The notes under the pieces: generated by a model
Database searches by the model: none
Told to the model about the DNA's origin: nothing
What the model saw: the letters and a program-made list of their open reading frames with translations, nothing else
Translations under genes and position numbers: made by a program
In this document: in pieces, positions 1-9,093 of the stretch
Numbering within the stretch: the stretch's first letter is position 1
Layout: each line of letters begins with the position of its first letter
Origin: Haliscomenobacter sp038240665
GTDB lineage: Bacteria; Bacteroidota; Bacteroidia; Chitinophagales; Saprospiraceae
DNA length: 19,266 nucleotides
Direction of reading: 5' to 3'
Assembly (NCBI GenBank): GCA_038240665.1
Contig: JBBRGN010000061.1
Span: 1-19,266, forward strand

Positions 1-182
1 GTTATAAAGGTCAAGCTGAAGCAATACGCATGGGCATCTCTCGTTGTTTGGGTTCCCTCAACGAGGATTTTCGCAAGCCGCTTAAGGAGCAAAAATTCCT
101 TACCCGTGATTCACGCGAGGTGGAACGCAAAAAGTATGGTAAACCAAAAGCCAGAAAGAGCTTCCAGTTCAGCAAGCGTTAA
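1..182 (+). CDS. rpsI: 30S ribosomal protein S9, C-terminal part
   Basis: This is the 3' end of the gene for small-subunit ribosomal protein S9, cut by the left window edge. Reading from base 3 gives 59 residues ending in KKYGKPKARKSFQFSKR. That basic tail is the hallmark of S9, whose C-terminus reaches the decoding centre and contacts P-site tRNA. The stop codon TAA is at 180-182. rpsB follows after 45 bases with no terminator-like hairpin, so the usual rplM-rpsI-rpsB-tsf operon is likely, though rplM lies outside the window. Identification is from the recognisable C-terminal sequence. Confidence 0.95.
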   Translation, partial: YKGQAEAIRMGISRCLGSLNEDFRKPLKEQKFLTRDSREVERKKYGKPKARKSFQFSKR

Positions 183-227
183 TCTAGATGTGTTGCAAGT
201 ATTCTTAATTTTTTCAATTTAAGGAAA

Positions 228-947
228 ATGACAAAGCCTACTTATAAAGAATTGCTGGATGCCGGTGTTCACTTCGGTCACTTAAAAAAGAAGTGGAACC
301 CCAAGATGTCTCCCTATATCTTCATGGAGCGTAAAGGCATTCACATCATCGATTTGAACCGCACCGTAGAGTGTATGGATCGCGCGGCTAATGCCATGCG
401 TCAATTGGCCAAATCTGGCAAGAAAGTGATGTTTGTAGCGACTAAGAAACAAGCGCGTGACATCGTTGCCGAAGCAGCAAGAAGCGTAGGCATGCCTTAC
501 GTAGCAGATCGTTGGTTGGGTGGTATGATGACTAACTTCGCTACCATTCGTCGATCTGTAAAGAAAATGCAAAACATCGAGCGGATGTTGGGCGATGGTA
601 CCTTGACTAGCGTTACCAAAAAGGAACGTCTTACTTTGACTCGTGAGCGTGAAAAATTGGATAAAGTACTGGGCGGTATCTCTAACCTGAACCGTTTGCC
701 AGCTGCCATCTTTGTGATTGACATCCAACACGAACACATTGCCATAGCAGAAGCTCAGAAATTAGGCATTCGTACCTTTGGCATCGTGGATACCAACTCC
801 GATCCAAATCAGGTAGACTACCCGATCCCTGGCAATGACGATGCTTCTAAGTCGATCAAAATCATCACTGATTACATGATTCAGGCCATTCAGGCTGGTT
901 TAGACGAACGCAAATCTGTAAAGACCGAACAAGAGTCTGCACAGTAA
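228..947 (+). CDS. rpsB: 30S ribosomal protein S2
   Basis: Small-subunit ribosomal protein S2, 239 residues, close to the family's bacterial length. The N-terminal LLDAGVHFGHLKKKWNPKMSPYIFMERKGIHIIDL block is the S2 signature. The central RWLGGMMTNFATIRRS and the C-terminal GIVDTNSDPNQVDYPIPGNDDASKSIKII blocks are also diagnostic. The ATG at 228 has a purine-rich AAGGAAA directly before it, close for a Shine-Dalgarno, as is common in Bacteroidota. It sits between rpsI and tsf in the conserved order. S2 binds on the 30S platform near S1. Nothing unusual was seen. Confidence 0.98.
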   Translation: MTKPTYKELLDAGVHFGHLKKKWNPKMSPYIFMERKGIHIIDLNRTVECMDRAANAMRQLAKSGKKVMFVATKKQARDIVAEAARSVGMPYVADRWLGGMMTNFATIRRSVKKMQNIERMLGDGTLTSVTKKERLTLTREREKLDKVLGGISNLNRLPAAIFVIDIQHEHIAIAEAQKLGIRTFGIVDTNSDPNQVDYPIPGNDDASKSIKIITDYMIQAIQAGLDERKSVKTEQESAQ

Positions 948-996
948 TTTACTTAGATAGCTACTATTTATAAAATACCAAAACGTAGGAGTTCAA

Positions 997-1833
997 ATGA
1001 GTACTACAATTTCAGCCGCTGATGTAAAAAAACTGCGCGACATGACTGGCGCAGGTATGATGGATTGCAAAGGCGCCCTTGGCGAAGCCGAAGGCGATTT
1101 CGAAAAAGCAATTGAAATTCTACGCAAAAAAGGCGAGAAGCTTTCTATAAAGCGCGCTGATCGCAATGCTACTGAAGGCGTGGTACTGGCACTGATCAGC
1201 GACGACCGCACCCGCGGCGTGGTGATTAAGATCAGTTCTGAAACCGATTTCGTTGCCAAAAACGAAAACTTCATCGCTATGGCGCGCAAGGTTGCCGAAA
1301 CGCTGTTGGCGCACTTCCCTGCAACGCGCGAAGAAGCATTGGAACTGGCTTTCGATGATGCTTTGACCATCGGTCAAAAAATCACCGAGCAAGTTGGTGT
1401 TATCGGCGAAAAAATCGAATTGGCTAACTACGAGCGCATCGAAGCCGCTATGGTTGCTCCATACATCCACATGGGCAATAAAGCTGGTGTATTGATCGGT
1501 TTGAACAAAGCACACGATAACTATTTTGACGCTGGTCGCGACGTGGCCATGCAGGTTGCAGCTATGCACCCGGTAGCACTCGACAAAGACTTTGTAGATC
1601 CTACTGTGATCGAAAAAGAAATCGAGATCGGTAAAGAAATCGCTCGTAATGAAGGCAAACCAGAGGAGATGTTGGAAAAAATCGCTCTTGGTAAATTGAA
1701 TAAATTCTACAAAGAGAGCACTTTGCTAAACCAGGATTTTGTTAAAGACAACAAACAAACGGTGGCAGCTTACCTCAAAGGATTTGATAAAGAATTGACA
1801 GTGACCGACTTCAAACACGTGAAGTTGGGTTAA
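997..1833 (+). CDS. tsf: Translation elongation factor Ts
   Basis: EF-Ts, the guanine nucleotide exchange factor that recycles EF-Tu-GDP. The 278-residue product has the N-terminal UBA-like segment with VKKLRDMTGAGMMDCKGALGEAEGD and the core motif SSETDFVAKNENF that contacts EF-Tu. The helical C-terminal part, with KPEEMLEKIALGKLNKFYKESTLLNQDFVKD, is also typical. An AGGAG at 987-991 sits six bases before the ATG, so this gene has a better Shine-Dalgarno than its neighbours. It follows rpsB by 49 bases and is the last gene of the operon: a strong terminator begins eight bases after the stop. Confidence 0.98.
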   Translation: MSTTISAADVKKLRDMTGAGMMDCKGALGEAEGDFEKAIEILRKKGEKLSIKRADRNATEGVVLALISDDRTRGVVIKISSETDFVAKNENFIAMARKVAETLLAHFPATREEALELAFDDALTIGQKITEQVGVIGEKIELANYERIEAAMVAPYIHMGNKAGVLIGLNKAHDNYFDAGRDVAMQVAAMHPVALDKDFVDPTVIEKEIEIGKEIARNEGKPEEMLEKIALGKLNKFYKESTLLNQDFVKDNKQTVAAYLKGFDKELTVTDFKHVKLG

Positions 1834-1840
1834 TCACCCG

Positions 1841-1878
1841 AAAGGCGGATCAGGAAATTCTTGATTCGCCTTTTTTTT
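1841..1878 (+). terminator. Intrinsic terminator after tsf
   Basis: A 14-bp stem pairs 1841-1854 with 1860-1873 around a 5-base loop, with two G-T pairs and no mismatch, and runs into eight T from 1871 to 1878. It ends the rpsI-rpsB-tsf transcript. Confidence 0.9.
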
Positions 1879-2094
1879 GTTTTGTTCTTTCGTTGTTTGC
1901 CTGGGAATGATTCAACATTAAGTCTTTTTCTACGTAAGTAGGTGAACGGTATTAAAAGTCGACTACTGCATACCATTTAGACATTGCCGTTTTTCATTTC
2001 ATTACCTTCATAAAATCCACATCCGGATTTTTGATTATTTTGGTAGCCGCGTTCTGATCCTTTCTACTCCGTGAAATTAAAAAACAAACCAAAT
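1879..2094 (+). other. Intergenic region upstream of pyrH
   Basis: This stretch separates the tsf terminator from the pyrH start and should hold the pyrH promoter. The best -7 candidate I can find is TTATTTTG at 2035-2042 (one mismatch to TAnnTTTG), without a TTG at the expected -33 distance, so it is weak. No open reading frame or RNA gene was recognised. Confidence 0.4.
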
Positions 2095-2808
2095 ATGGCT
2101 CTGAAATACAAACGCATCCTCCTCAAACTCAGTGGCGAATCGCTCATGGGTGATCAACAATATGGCATCCAAGCAGAGATGTTGCACCATTATGCGGATC
2201 AAATCAAAGGCTTGATTGACGTAGGCGTACAGGTGGCCGTGGTGATCGGCGGAGGTAATATTTTTCGCGGCCTCCAAGCTTCCAAATCGGGTATTGAGCG
2301 GGTTCAGGGCGATTATATGGGTATGTTGGCTACCGTGATCAATGGCATGGCGCTGCAAAGCGCTCTGGAGGGACATGGTATTTACACCCGTTTGATTTCA
2401 GCCATTGAAATGAAGCAAATTGCGGAACCTTACATTCGGCGGCGGGCTATTCGCCACTTGGAAAAAGGTCGGGTCGTCATATTTTCCGCTGGAACGGGTA
2501 ACCCTTATTTCACAACGGATTCCGCAGCGGCCTTGCGTGCCAACGAGATCAACGCCGAGGTCATCCTCAAAGGTACCCGCGTAGACGGCATCTATTCTGC
2601 CGATCCTGAGAAAGATCCTACTGCTACCAAATTTGACACCCTTACCTTTAGTAAAGTCATCAGCCTAGGATTGGGTGTAATGGACATGACCGCTTTTACT
2701 TTGTGTCAGGAAAACAACCTCCCGATCATTGTTTTTGACATCAACGACAGCACCAACCTCAAACGAATTGTGAACGGTGAAACCATCGGTACTTTGGTAG
2801 AAGGATAA
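2095..2808 (+). CDS. pyrH: UMP kinase
   Basis: Uridylate kinase of the bacterial amino-acid-kinase-fold type. It phosphorylates UMP to UDP with ATP in pyrimidine nucleotide synthesis and is usually a hexamer regulated by GTP and UTP. Visible motifs are the N-terminal KRILLKLSGESLMG, the glycine-rich VVIGGGNIFRG, and GTGNPYFTTDSAAALRANEI in the UMP/ATP site. I start at the ATG at 2095, giving 237 residues beginning MALKYKRILLKLSGES, which matches the family start. The upstream in-frame GTG at 2071 would add eight unconserved residues. pyrH commonly follows tsf, as here, but a terminator separates them. It converges with the serine ammonia-lyase gene, 23 bases away. Confidence 0.96.
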   Translation: MALKYKRILLKLSGESLMGDQQYGIQAEMLHHYADQIKGLIDVGVQVAVVIGGGNIFRGLQASKSGIERVQGDYMGMLATVINGMALQSALEGHGIYTRLISAIEMKQIAEPYIRRRAIRHLEKGRVVIFSAGTGNPYFTTDSAAALRANEINAEVILKGTRVDGIYSADPEKDPTATKFDTLTFSKVISLGLGVMDMTAFTLCQENNLPIIVFDINDSTNLKRIVNGETIGTLVEG

Positions 2809-2831
2809 GTTGTTGCTACGCTACTAACCAT

Positions 2832-4265
2832 CTAACACTCCGGTAAAGAGATGGCTATATTTACTGCCAATCCTCCTAAGGAAGTTTCTTTGTATTTGTG
2901 GTTCATGTCTTGAGCAGTTTCCCACATGGTTTTGATGACCACATCAAGACTTACTTTGGCCATGCTAGGATCGCCGTCTTGAGCCATTTTTGCAGCAGTA
3001 ATGGCTTTTACTGCCCCCATGGAATTGCGCTCAATACAAGGAATCTGTACCAATCCGCCAACTGGGTCGCAAGTCAATCCCAGGTGGTGCTCCATCGCAA
3101 TTTCAGCCGCCATCAGCACCTGCGCAGGATTGGCACCCAATCGCTCGGCCAATGCCGCTGCTGCCATGGCTGAAGAAACCCCAATTTCAGCTTGACAACC
3201 ACCCATAGCGGCTGAAATGGTAGAACCATTTTTGAACAAAGCGCCTACTTGTCCGGCTACTAAAAAAAAGCGACGCAAGTCATCTACTTTGGGTTTGGAT
3301 GGACTAAAACAAAGATAATACATCAATACCGCCGGAATCACTCCCGCCGAACCATTGGTGGGAGCAGTTACAATCCTGCCAAAATTGGCGTTTTCTTCAT
3401 TAACGGCCATCGCAAAACAACCAATCCACTTGATGATTTCCGAAAAACTAAATCTACTGTAGTGGATGCTGCGTATCCAATCTTCAACGGTAGTGTAATC
3501 AGCGTCAGCTAACAGTTTTTTGTTCATGGCCGCCGCCCTACGGCTTACTTCCAAACCTCCAGGCAAAAAACCTTCTTTGTGACAGCCCCGGAAAATGGCG
3601 TCGCGCATGACTTCCCAAATCCGGAATAAACCGGCATCAATTTCGGCTTTACTGCGCCAGGTTTTTTCATTTTCATACACAATATCGGAGATAGATAGAT
3701 TGTGTTTGGCACATAGCGCTAGGAGTTCATTGCCCGAATTGATGAAATAGGGAGCATCCGCCAAAGCGTTAGGATTGGATTGATGTTGTTCTCCTTCCTT
3801 GACCACAAAACCGCCCCCAACCGAATAAAAAGTACTTTCATGGAGCAACTGACTATCCAGTTGAAAGGCCTTGAGGATCATACCATTGGCGTGGTAAGGC
3901 AACATCTCAGATTTATGGTAGACGAAGTTGTCTTCGGCGATAAATACAATGGGGAATTCCTGATCCAGCCACAAGGTGCGTTCCGCTTCGATTTTAAGGG
4001 GCAAGGTTTTTACTTCTTCTACAGGAACCGTAACGGGGTCTTTCCCGCTTAACCCCATTAAAATCGCGATATCGGTGCCGTGACCAATCCCAGTTAATGC
4101 CAAAGAACCATACAAATCAACTTGGATTCGGGCAACATGTGGCAAGTGACCCTGATTTTTTAGTTCCTGCAAAAATCGTTGCGCCGCGCGCCAGGGTCCC
4201 AGTGTATGCGAACTGGAGGGGCCAATACCGATTTTTAGCATGTCAAAAACGCTAATGGTTTCCAT
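2832..4265 (-). CDS. sdaA: L-serine ammonia-lyase, iron-sulfur, single chain
   Basis: L-serine dehydratase converting L-serine to pyruvate and ammonia with a [4Fe-4S] cluster rather than PLP. The 477-residue chain joins the beta domain (residues 1 to about 160, with GIGPSSSHTLGP near the N-terminus) and the catalytic alpha domain (about 180-477, with IVTAPTNGSAGVIP at 298-311). Cluster cysteines are visible as C357 (GGCQAE), C399 and C410 (LTCDPVGGLVQIPCIERN). The protein ends in Cys477; in the characterised Legionella enzyme the C-terminal cysteine tucks into the active site as the fourth cluster ligand, so that device appears kept. The gene is transcribed alone, away from the CAP-domain gene. 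Whether it should be named sdaA or sdaB cannot be decided from sequence alone. Confidence 0.95.
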   Translation of the reverse strand: METISVFDMLKIGIGPSSSHTLGPWRAAQRFLQELKNQGHLPHVARIQVDLYGSLALTGIGHGTDIAILMGLSGKDPVTVPVEEVKTLPLKIEAERTLWLDQEFPIVFIAEDNFVYHKSEMLPYHANGMILKAFQLDSQLLHESTFYSVGGGFVVKEGEQHQSNPNALADAPYFINSGNELLALCAKHNLSISDIVYENEKTWRSKAEIDAGLFRIWEVMRDAIFRGCHKEGFLPGGLEVSRRAAAMNKKLLADADYTTVEDWIRSIHYSRFSFSEIIKWIGCFAMAVNEENANFGRIVTAPTNGSAGVIPAVLMYYLCFSPSKPKVDDLRRFFLVAGQVGALFKNGSTISAAMGGCQAEIGVSSAMAAAALAERLGANPAQVLMAAEIAMEHHLGLTCDPVGGLVQIPCIERNSMGAVKAITAAKMAQDGDPSMAKVSLDVVIKTMWETAQDMNHKYKETSLGGLAVNIAISLPEC

Positions 4266-4376
4266 GATTTTGGTTTCTAGGTTGTAATTTGGTCAAGTAA
4301 TGTATTCAAAAAACGAATAAGAAACGTTAGAGTGTCTTTGAATTTAAGTAGGAGCACAATTAAAATCATAAATAAG

Positions 4377-4946
4377 ATGAACCTAAATGCATTGCTGTAT
4401 CTCTGCCTGATGGCTTTTAATCATTATCAATGGACTGCTCCAGTAGCCGCACCATGTTGGTCAACTGAAGAACAAAAGCTATTTGGCTTAATCAATGAAT
4501 ACCGCGCCAAAAATCGCTTACCCGCTATATCTGCATCGGCGTCTTTGACCATCGTGGCTCAAACGCATGTACAAGACCTTGAAAAAAATCAACCAGCTAC
4601 CGGCAAATGCAACTTACACAGCTGGTCGGATAAAGGAACTTGGAAAGCCTGCTGCTACACGCCAGATCACAAAAACGCTGCTTTGATGTGGAGCAAACCA
4701 GCAGAACTAACCAACTATCCTAGCGATGGGTTTGAGATTGCTTATTGGCACAGCGACGCTGCTACTGCAGCTGAAGCGCTCAATGGATGGAAAACCAGCG
4801 CCGGACACAATGCCTTATTGATCAACAAAAACATCTGGAAAGACAAAAAATGGAAAGCCATGGGCATTGGAATTTATCAACATTATGCCGTGGTGTGGTT
4901 TGGTTTGGAAACCGATCCCCTTGGTAAACCTGAATTTTGTAAGTAA
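4377..4946 (+). CDS. Secreted CAP-domain (SCP/PR1-like) protein
   Basis: A small exported protein of the CAP superfamily. After a hydrophobic N-terminus ending near APVAA, residues from about 30 onward give EEQKLFGLINEYRAKNRLPAIS, the usual first CAP helix. HVQDLE, HSWSDKG and W(H)SDAATAAEALNGWKTSAGHNALLINKNIWKDKKWKAMGIGIYQHYAVVWFG follow, with CAP-like histidines. The role of bacterial CAP proteins is mostly unknown. The ATG at 4377 gives 189 residues with few charges before the hydrophobic stretch. An in-frame ATT at 4359, with AGGAG at 4350-4354, would add IKIINK and make a more normal basic signal peptide, so the start is not settled. It is transcribed alone, with a hairpin terminator about 55 bases after the stop. 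Confidence 0.8.
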   Translation: MNLNALLYLCLMAFNHYQWTAPVAAPCWSTEEQKLFGLINEYRAKNRLPAISASASLTIVAQTHVQDLEKNQPATGKCNLHSWSDKGTWKACCYTPDHKNAALMWSKPAELTNYPSDGFEIAYWHSDAATAAEALNGWKTSAGHNALLINKNIWKDKKWKAMGIGIYQHYAVVWFGLETDPLGKPEFCK

Positions 4947-5001
4947 TGGCTCTATTTTTATTGTACTAGAGTTATAAACACCTCAAATGTTTTGTGCATT
5001 C

Positions 5002-5026
5002 AAAAACGGGGCGTTCGACCGTTTTT
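5002..5026 (+). terminator. Terminator after the CAP-domain gene
   Basis: A perfect 8-bp inverted repeat, AAAAACGG at 5002-5009 and CCGTTTTT at 5019-5026, with a 9-base loop and T-rich right arm. It could work on both strands, although only the plus-strand CAP gene needs it. Confidence 0.65.
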
Positions 5027-5169
5027 ACCAGTCATTCGGTTTGTTTCTCCGATAAAAAGGGCATTCGATCAAAAAAAATGCTGTTCTGAGGCCCTAATAT
5101 AGGTATGGCTAGCAAAGCTTTTTTTAAATTCGCTGATTATACCCTCCGAATACTTAAATCTAAAAAACC
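5027..5169 (+). other. Intergenic region upstream of the large BNR protein
   Basis: This stretch should hold the promoter of the 1078-residue BNR gene, but no good TTG-N20-TAnnTTTG pair was found. It contains GGGCATTCGATC at 5059-5070, an imperfect copy of GGGCGTTCGACC at 5009-5020 in the preceding hairpin. No small gene was recognised. Confidence 0.3.
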
Positions 5170-8100
5170 ATGCGTTTAAAAATAGCTTTTTTTCTTAGCT
5201 GTTGTTTATCCCTTAGCCTAGTTTATGGCCAAAAGGTAGATACGAAACTGCTTAAAAACATCAAACCGCGCAATATTGGACCAGCAGGGATGAGCGGGCG
5301 GATTACCGCCATTGATGTAGTCCTCAATGAACCAGATCATATTTACATCGGCTCTGCTTCAGGCGGTGTTTGGAAATCAGAAAGTGGCGGCATCAATTGG
5401 GAGCCCATTTTTGACGAACAAGCGGTGCAATCCATCGGTTCTATCGCCATCAACCAGCACAACCCCAGCGAAATCTGGGTAGGTACCGGGGAAGGAAATC
5501 CACGAAACTCTCAAAACTTTGGAGCTGGCATCTTCAAGTCTATCGACGGCGGCAAAAATTGGAAGTACATGGGGTTGAAGGAAACCAAAACCATCTACCG
5601 CATCATCATCAACAAGGACAACCCCAACATCATCTATGCAGGCGCGCAAGGTTCTTCTTTTGGTCCCAATGAGGAACGCGGCGTTTACCGCAGCAAAGAT
5701 GGCGGCAAAAGCTGGGAACGCATCCTTTTTGTCAACAACCAAACTGGCGTGGCCGACCTCGTGGTCGATCCTACCAACCCCAATAAAATGTTTGCCGCTA
5801 TGTGGGAATATGGCCGCAAACCCTGGACCTTTAACTCGGGTGGATCAGGATCCGCACTTTATGTAACATTGGATGGTGGCGACACCTGGGAAAAACGCAG
5901 CGACGCAGATGGTTTACCCAAAGGCCCACTGGGTAGAATGGGGATCGCGATTGCGCACAATAAACCCAATATCATTTATGCCTTGATTGAAGCCAAAGAA
6001 AATGGATTGTACAAATCTACCGATGGCGGAAAAAAATGGAACCTGGTTTCTACCAAAAACATTGGCGATCGTCCCTTCTACTATGCTGAAATCTACGTAG
6101 ATCCGCAAAATGAAAACCGGCTTTACAATGTCTTTTCTTTGGTATCGCGGAGCGAGGATGGCGGAAAATCATTTGAAACCATTCTCCCTTATTCTGGCGT
6201 TCACCCCGATCACCATGCTTTTTTCATTCACCCCAACGATCCTAATTTCTTGATTGATGGCAATGATGGCGGGTTGAACATCTCGCGGGATGCCGGTAAA
6301 AACTGGCGCTTTGTAGAAAACATTCCGGTTGGGCAGTTTTATCATGTCAACTACGACTTGTCCATCCCTTACCAAATTGGTGGCGGTTTGCAAGATAATG
6401 GCTCGTGGGTTGGACCTAGCTCGGTTTGGCAAGACGGCGGTATCCGTAACACTCACTGGAAAGAAGTTTTTTTTGGCGATGGATTTGATGTTGCTTTCCG
6501 CCCCAACAACTCGCGTTATGTGTACGCCATGGCACAGGGTGGTAACCTCGGCTCAGTAGATACCGAAACTGGCAAAACAACCTACATCAAGCCTACTGCT
6601 CCCAATAATACGGAACTGCGTTTCAACTGGAACTCGGGATTTGCTCAAGACCCCTTCAATACCAGTGGAATTTATTACGGAAGCCAGTTTGTTCATTATA
6701 GCAAAGATTATGGGCAAAGCTGGGAGGTCATTTCTCCTGATTTGACGACCAACGATACCGCCAAGCAAAAACCGCATCTCAGCGGGGGTTTGACCCTCGA
6801 TGCTACGAATGCCGAAAACCATACCACCATTTTGGCCATCGCGCCAAGTGCAGTTGACCAAAAAGTGATCTGGGTTGGTACTGATGATGGCAACGTACAG
6901 GTTACTCGCGACGGCGGCAAAAATTGGGTCAATGTGGCTATGAACATGCCCGGCTACAAAGCAGGAAGCTGGATTCCCTACCTCGAAGTTTCGGCAAAAA
7001 ATCCCGCTGAAGCTTTTGTAGTCGTCAATGATTATCGCCGCAACGATTGGAAACCCTATGTGTTCCATACCGCTGATTACGGACAAACATTCCGGCGAAT
7101 TGTTGATGAAAATCAAGTAAGCGGTTATGTGCATTGCATCGTTCAGGATGTCCAAGAACCCAAGTTGTTTTGGTTGGGTACCGATCATGGATTGTATTTC
7201 AGCATTGACGGCGCAGTTAATTGGAACAAATGGATGAATGGTTATCCTTCCGTTCCGACCGCTGATTTGAAAATTCATCCGCGGGAATCAGATTTAATTA
7301 TTGCTACTTTTGGTCGTTCCTTCTGGATTTTGGATGATATTCGTCCTTTCCGGGAATTGGCACGCACGAGCGGCAAAGTATTGGATCAATCGTTCAAAGT
7401 ATTTGCCGCGCCTGATGCTTACCTGGCCGAATTCAAATCCTTTGACGGCGTTCGTTTTGCCGGAAACAGCATTTTTTCGGGCACCAATCATACTCCAAGT
7501 GGATGGATCACCATTTGGAACAAACCTACTGCCAAAGAAGTAACGCCAGTACCAACACCCGCAGTAATCATCGATAACAAGGCCAAAAAAGAAACCAAAA
7601 CGGTAGCCCCAGCTGCTCCAGTTGAGGTGAAGAAAAAGCCGACTGAAGACAAAAAGCCAGAGAAGGTAAAAGTCATCGTAATTGGTGCTACTGGGGATAC
7701 AGTAAGAACATTCAGCGCCAAATTGGATACTGGAATCACCCGCATCAACTGGTCGCTCAACCGCAATGGTGTTCGTTACCCATCGCGGCAAGAACGCAAA
7801 CCGGACGATGATGCTCCTGGAGGTCCTTCCGTATTGCCAGGCGTTTACAAGGTGGTTTGTATCTTTGGAAAAGAGAAAGATTCCACGCAAATTACCGTGA
7901 AAGTTGACCCCCGTTTGAACCCATCTTTGAATGATTTGAAAGCCCAAGATGCAGCGTTTAGAGCAGCTGAAAAAGTGGTAAAAATTGCCAGCGAAGGGTT
8001 TGAAAAACTACAGGAAGCCAAGGCAGCCATCCGTCGGGTAGATCAAGCATTGGCCAATGCGCCAGATAGCACCCGCCAGAAGGTGACAAAAATGGGCAAA

Positions 8101-8406
8101 GCATTACAAGACAGTATTTCTAAGATTGAAAAGCTCTACATGCAACCCGAAGATGCCAAAGGTATTCAACGCGATGATGACCTCTTGATGTCAACGCTAT
8201 TTGAAACCATGCAATACATCAGTGCAGCAGATGGCGCACCCAACCAGGCCGCTCAACGTATGATGGACAAAATGCGCAAGACCACCAGTAAAGTAATCGA
8301 AGCCATTAATGCGTTTTTCACCAAATCGTTTGTGCCCTACCAGCAAAAGGTGGAGCAAATCCAGTTTTCATTGTTTAAGCCGTTTAAGGCTTTGAAATTG
8401 GAGTAA
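5170..8406 (+). CDS. Secreted BNR-repeat (sortilin/VPS10-like) propeller protein
   Basis: A 1078-residue exported protein related to those annotated as BNR-repeat glycosyl hydrolases or VPS10/sortilin-like proteins. The N-terminal signal peptide (residues 1-20, ending LVYG before QK) is followed by KNIKPRNIGPAGMSGRITAIDV, typical of this group. At least eleven Asp-box units of the form S-x-D-G-G-K-x-W lie between roughly residues 67 and 690, for example KSIDGGKNWK, RSKDGGKSWE and VTRDGGKNWV, predicting one or two beta-propellers. A Pro/Lys-rich linker follows (near 790-840), then an Ig-like segment (LPGVYKVVCIFGKEKDSTQITVKV) and an alpha-helical tail. No T9SS sorting domain ends the chain, so it may stay periplasmic. 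Catalytic activity cannot be inferred; Asp boxes are structural. It stands alone between two terminators. Confidence 0.85.
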   Translation: MRLKIAFFLSCCLSLSLVYGQKVDTKLLKNIKPRNIGPAGMSGRITAIDVVLNEPDHIYIGSASGGVWKSESGGINWEPIFDEQAVQSIGSIAINQHNPSEIWVGTGEGNPRNSQNFGAGIFKSIDGGKNWKYMGLKETKTIYRIIINKDNPNIIYAGAQGSSFGPNEERGVYRSKDGGKSWERILFVNNQTGVADLVVDPTNPNKMFAAMWEYGRKPWTFNSGGSGSALYVTLDGGDTWEKRSDADGLPKGPLGRMGIAIAHNKPNIIYALIEAKENGLYKSTDGGKKWNLVSTKNIGDRPFYYAEIYVDPQNENRLYNVFSLVSRSEDGGKSFETILPYSGVHPDHHAFFIHPNDPNFLIDGNDGGLNISRDAGKNWRFVENIPVGQFYHVNYDLSIPYQIGGGLQDNGSWVGPSSVWQDGGIRNTHWKEVFFGDGFDVAFRPNNSRYVYAMAQGGNLGSVDTETGKTTYIKPTAPNNTELRFNWNSGFAQDPFNTSGIYYGSQFVHYSKDYGQSWEVISPDLTTNDTAKQKPHLSGGLTLDATNAENHTTILAIAPSAVDQKVIWVGTDDGNVQVTRDGGKNWVNVAMNMPGYKAGSWIPYLEVSAKNPAEAFVVVNDYRRNDWKPYVFHTADYGQTFRRIVDENQVSGYVHCIVQDVQEPKLFWLGTDHGLYFSIDGAVNWNKWMNGYPSVPTADLKIHPRESDLIIATFGRSFWILDDIRPFRELARTSGKVLDQSFKVFAAPDAYLAEFKSFDGVRFAGNSIFSGTNHTPSGWITIWNKPTAKEVTPVPTPAVIIDNKAKKETKTVAPAAPVEVKKKPTEDKKPEKVKVIVIGATGDTVRTFSAKLDTGITRINWSLNRNGVRYPSRQERKPDDDAPGGPSVLPGVYKVVCIFGKEKDSTQITVKVDPRLNPSLNDLKAQDAAFRAAEKVVKIASEGFEKLQEAKAAIRRVDQALANAPDSTRQKVTKMGKALQDSISKIEKLYMQPEDAKGIQRDDDLLMSTLFETMQYISAADGAPNQAAQRMMDKMRKTTSKVIEAINAFFTKSFVPYQQKVEQIQFSLFKPFKALKLE

Positions 8407-8427
8407 AAATAGCTTTTTGCCGAAAGC

Positions 8428-8463
8428 AAAAAAGCCGCCCTGTATCTTCAGAGCGGCTTTTTT
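8428..8463. terminator. Bidirectional terminator between convergent genes
   Basis: An 11-bp stem, AAAAAAGCCGC at 8428-8438 with GCGGCTTTTTT at 8453-8463, continues after one C-A mismatch with CTG/CAG around a 6-base loop. A and T tracts on both sides let it serve the BNR gene (plus) and the flavoprotein gene (minus) that converge on it. Confidence 0.9.
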
Positions 8464-8487
8464 GTTTGGGTAGTTTTTTATGAAAAA

Positions 8488-9093
8488 TTAGTCCTTGCCT
8501 TTCAATTCCGCCAGTTCTTTTTCCAATTGGGCGATATAAGCCTTTTGTGGCGCCATGGCTTCCTCAATTTCCTTAACTGTGTAGCGCGGCGTAATGTGTT
8601 GCGGACAATTCCAATCGTACCCTTTGATGTGCAGTAAGATGATGCGCTCGGGTTTGGCTTTGTAATTGGGAAGTTGGAGTTCTTCCACCAAATCCGGCCG
8701 ATCTTCCAAAGCCAATATTTCGGCTTCGGCAAACATCTTTAATCGGGTTTGACGCGCATAATCCATGAAAAACAAAGCCACTTTCCGGTTGGTCTGCATA
8801 TTCCCCGTGGAGATGTATTGCAGATTGCCCCAAAAATCCAAAAAACCTAAAGTCGTAGGATCTATCACCTTTAAAAAACCGGCTGGCCCTCCCCGAAATT
8901 GGATGTAAGGGTAGCCATTTTCGCCTGTAGTGGAAAGGTAAAAGCCATCCCTTTCCGAGACAAAAAATATTTCGTTTTCTGACAAACCCGCTACATCTCG
9001 TGCTTGCTCCACCCGTTCATATTGTTTTCTACTGCCATATGCTTCTTGTAATTTTTTGACCGGATCGGTAAAAGCCAGTTTTGCGTAATTCAT
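8488..9093 (-). CDS. Pyridoxamine 5'-phosphate oxidase family (FMN-binding) protein
   Basis: A 201-residue protein of the split-barrel FMN-binding superfamily. Residues about 39-120 carry NEIFFVSERDGFYLSTTGENGYPYIQFRGGPAGFLKVIDPTTLGFLDFWGNLQYISTGNMQTNRKVALFFMDY, a pattern I recognise from PPOX-class putative flavoproteins (COG3576 type), with ISTGN and the R-x-A-L-F-F-M-D block in the expected flavin-binding region. True PdxH enzymes have other motifs, so pyridoxine synthesis is not implied; a general flavin or F420-like reductase role is possible. The C-terminus is a charged helix (KAYIAQLEKELAELKGKD), perhaps a short coiled coil. The gene is monocistronic, divergent from the DUF1304 gene and ends at a shared terminator. 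Confidence 0.85.
   Translation of the reverse strand: MNYAKLAFTDPVKKLQEAYGSRKQYERVEQARDVAGLSENEIFFVSERDGFYLSTTGENGYPYIQFRGGPAGFLKVIDPTTLGFLDFWGNLQYISTGNMQTNRKVALFFMDYARQTRLKMFAEAEILALEDRPDLVEELQLPNYKAKPERIILLHIKGYDWNCPQHITPRYTVKEIEEAMAPQKAYIAQLEKELAELKGKD

Noticed and set aside
2071..2094. GTG start for pyrH
   Set aside because: Adds eight residues not found in the family; ATG at 2095 gives the conserved N-terminus.
6553..7947. Long antisense open frames within the large BNR gene
   Set aside because: They mirror the coding strand of a well-supported gene and have no signal peptide, motif or plausible composition.
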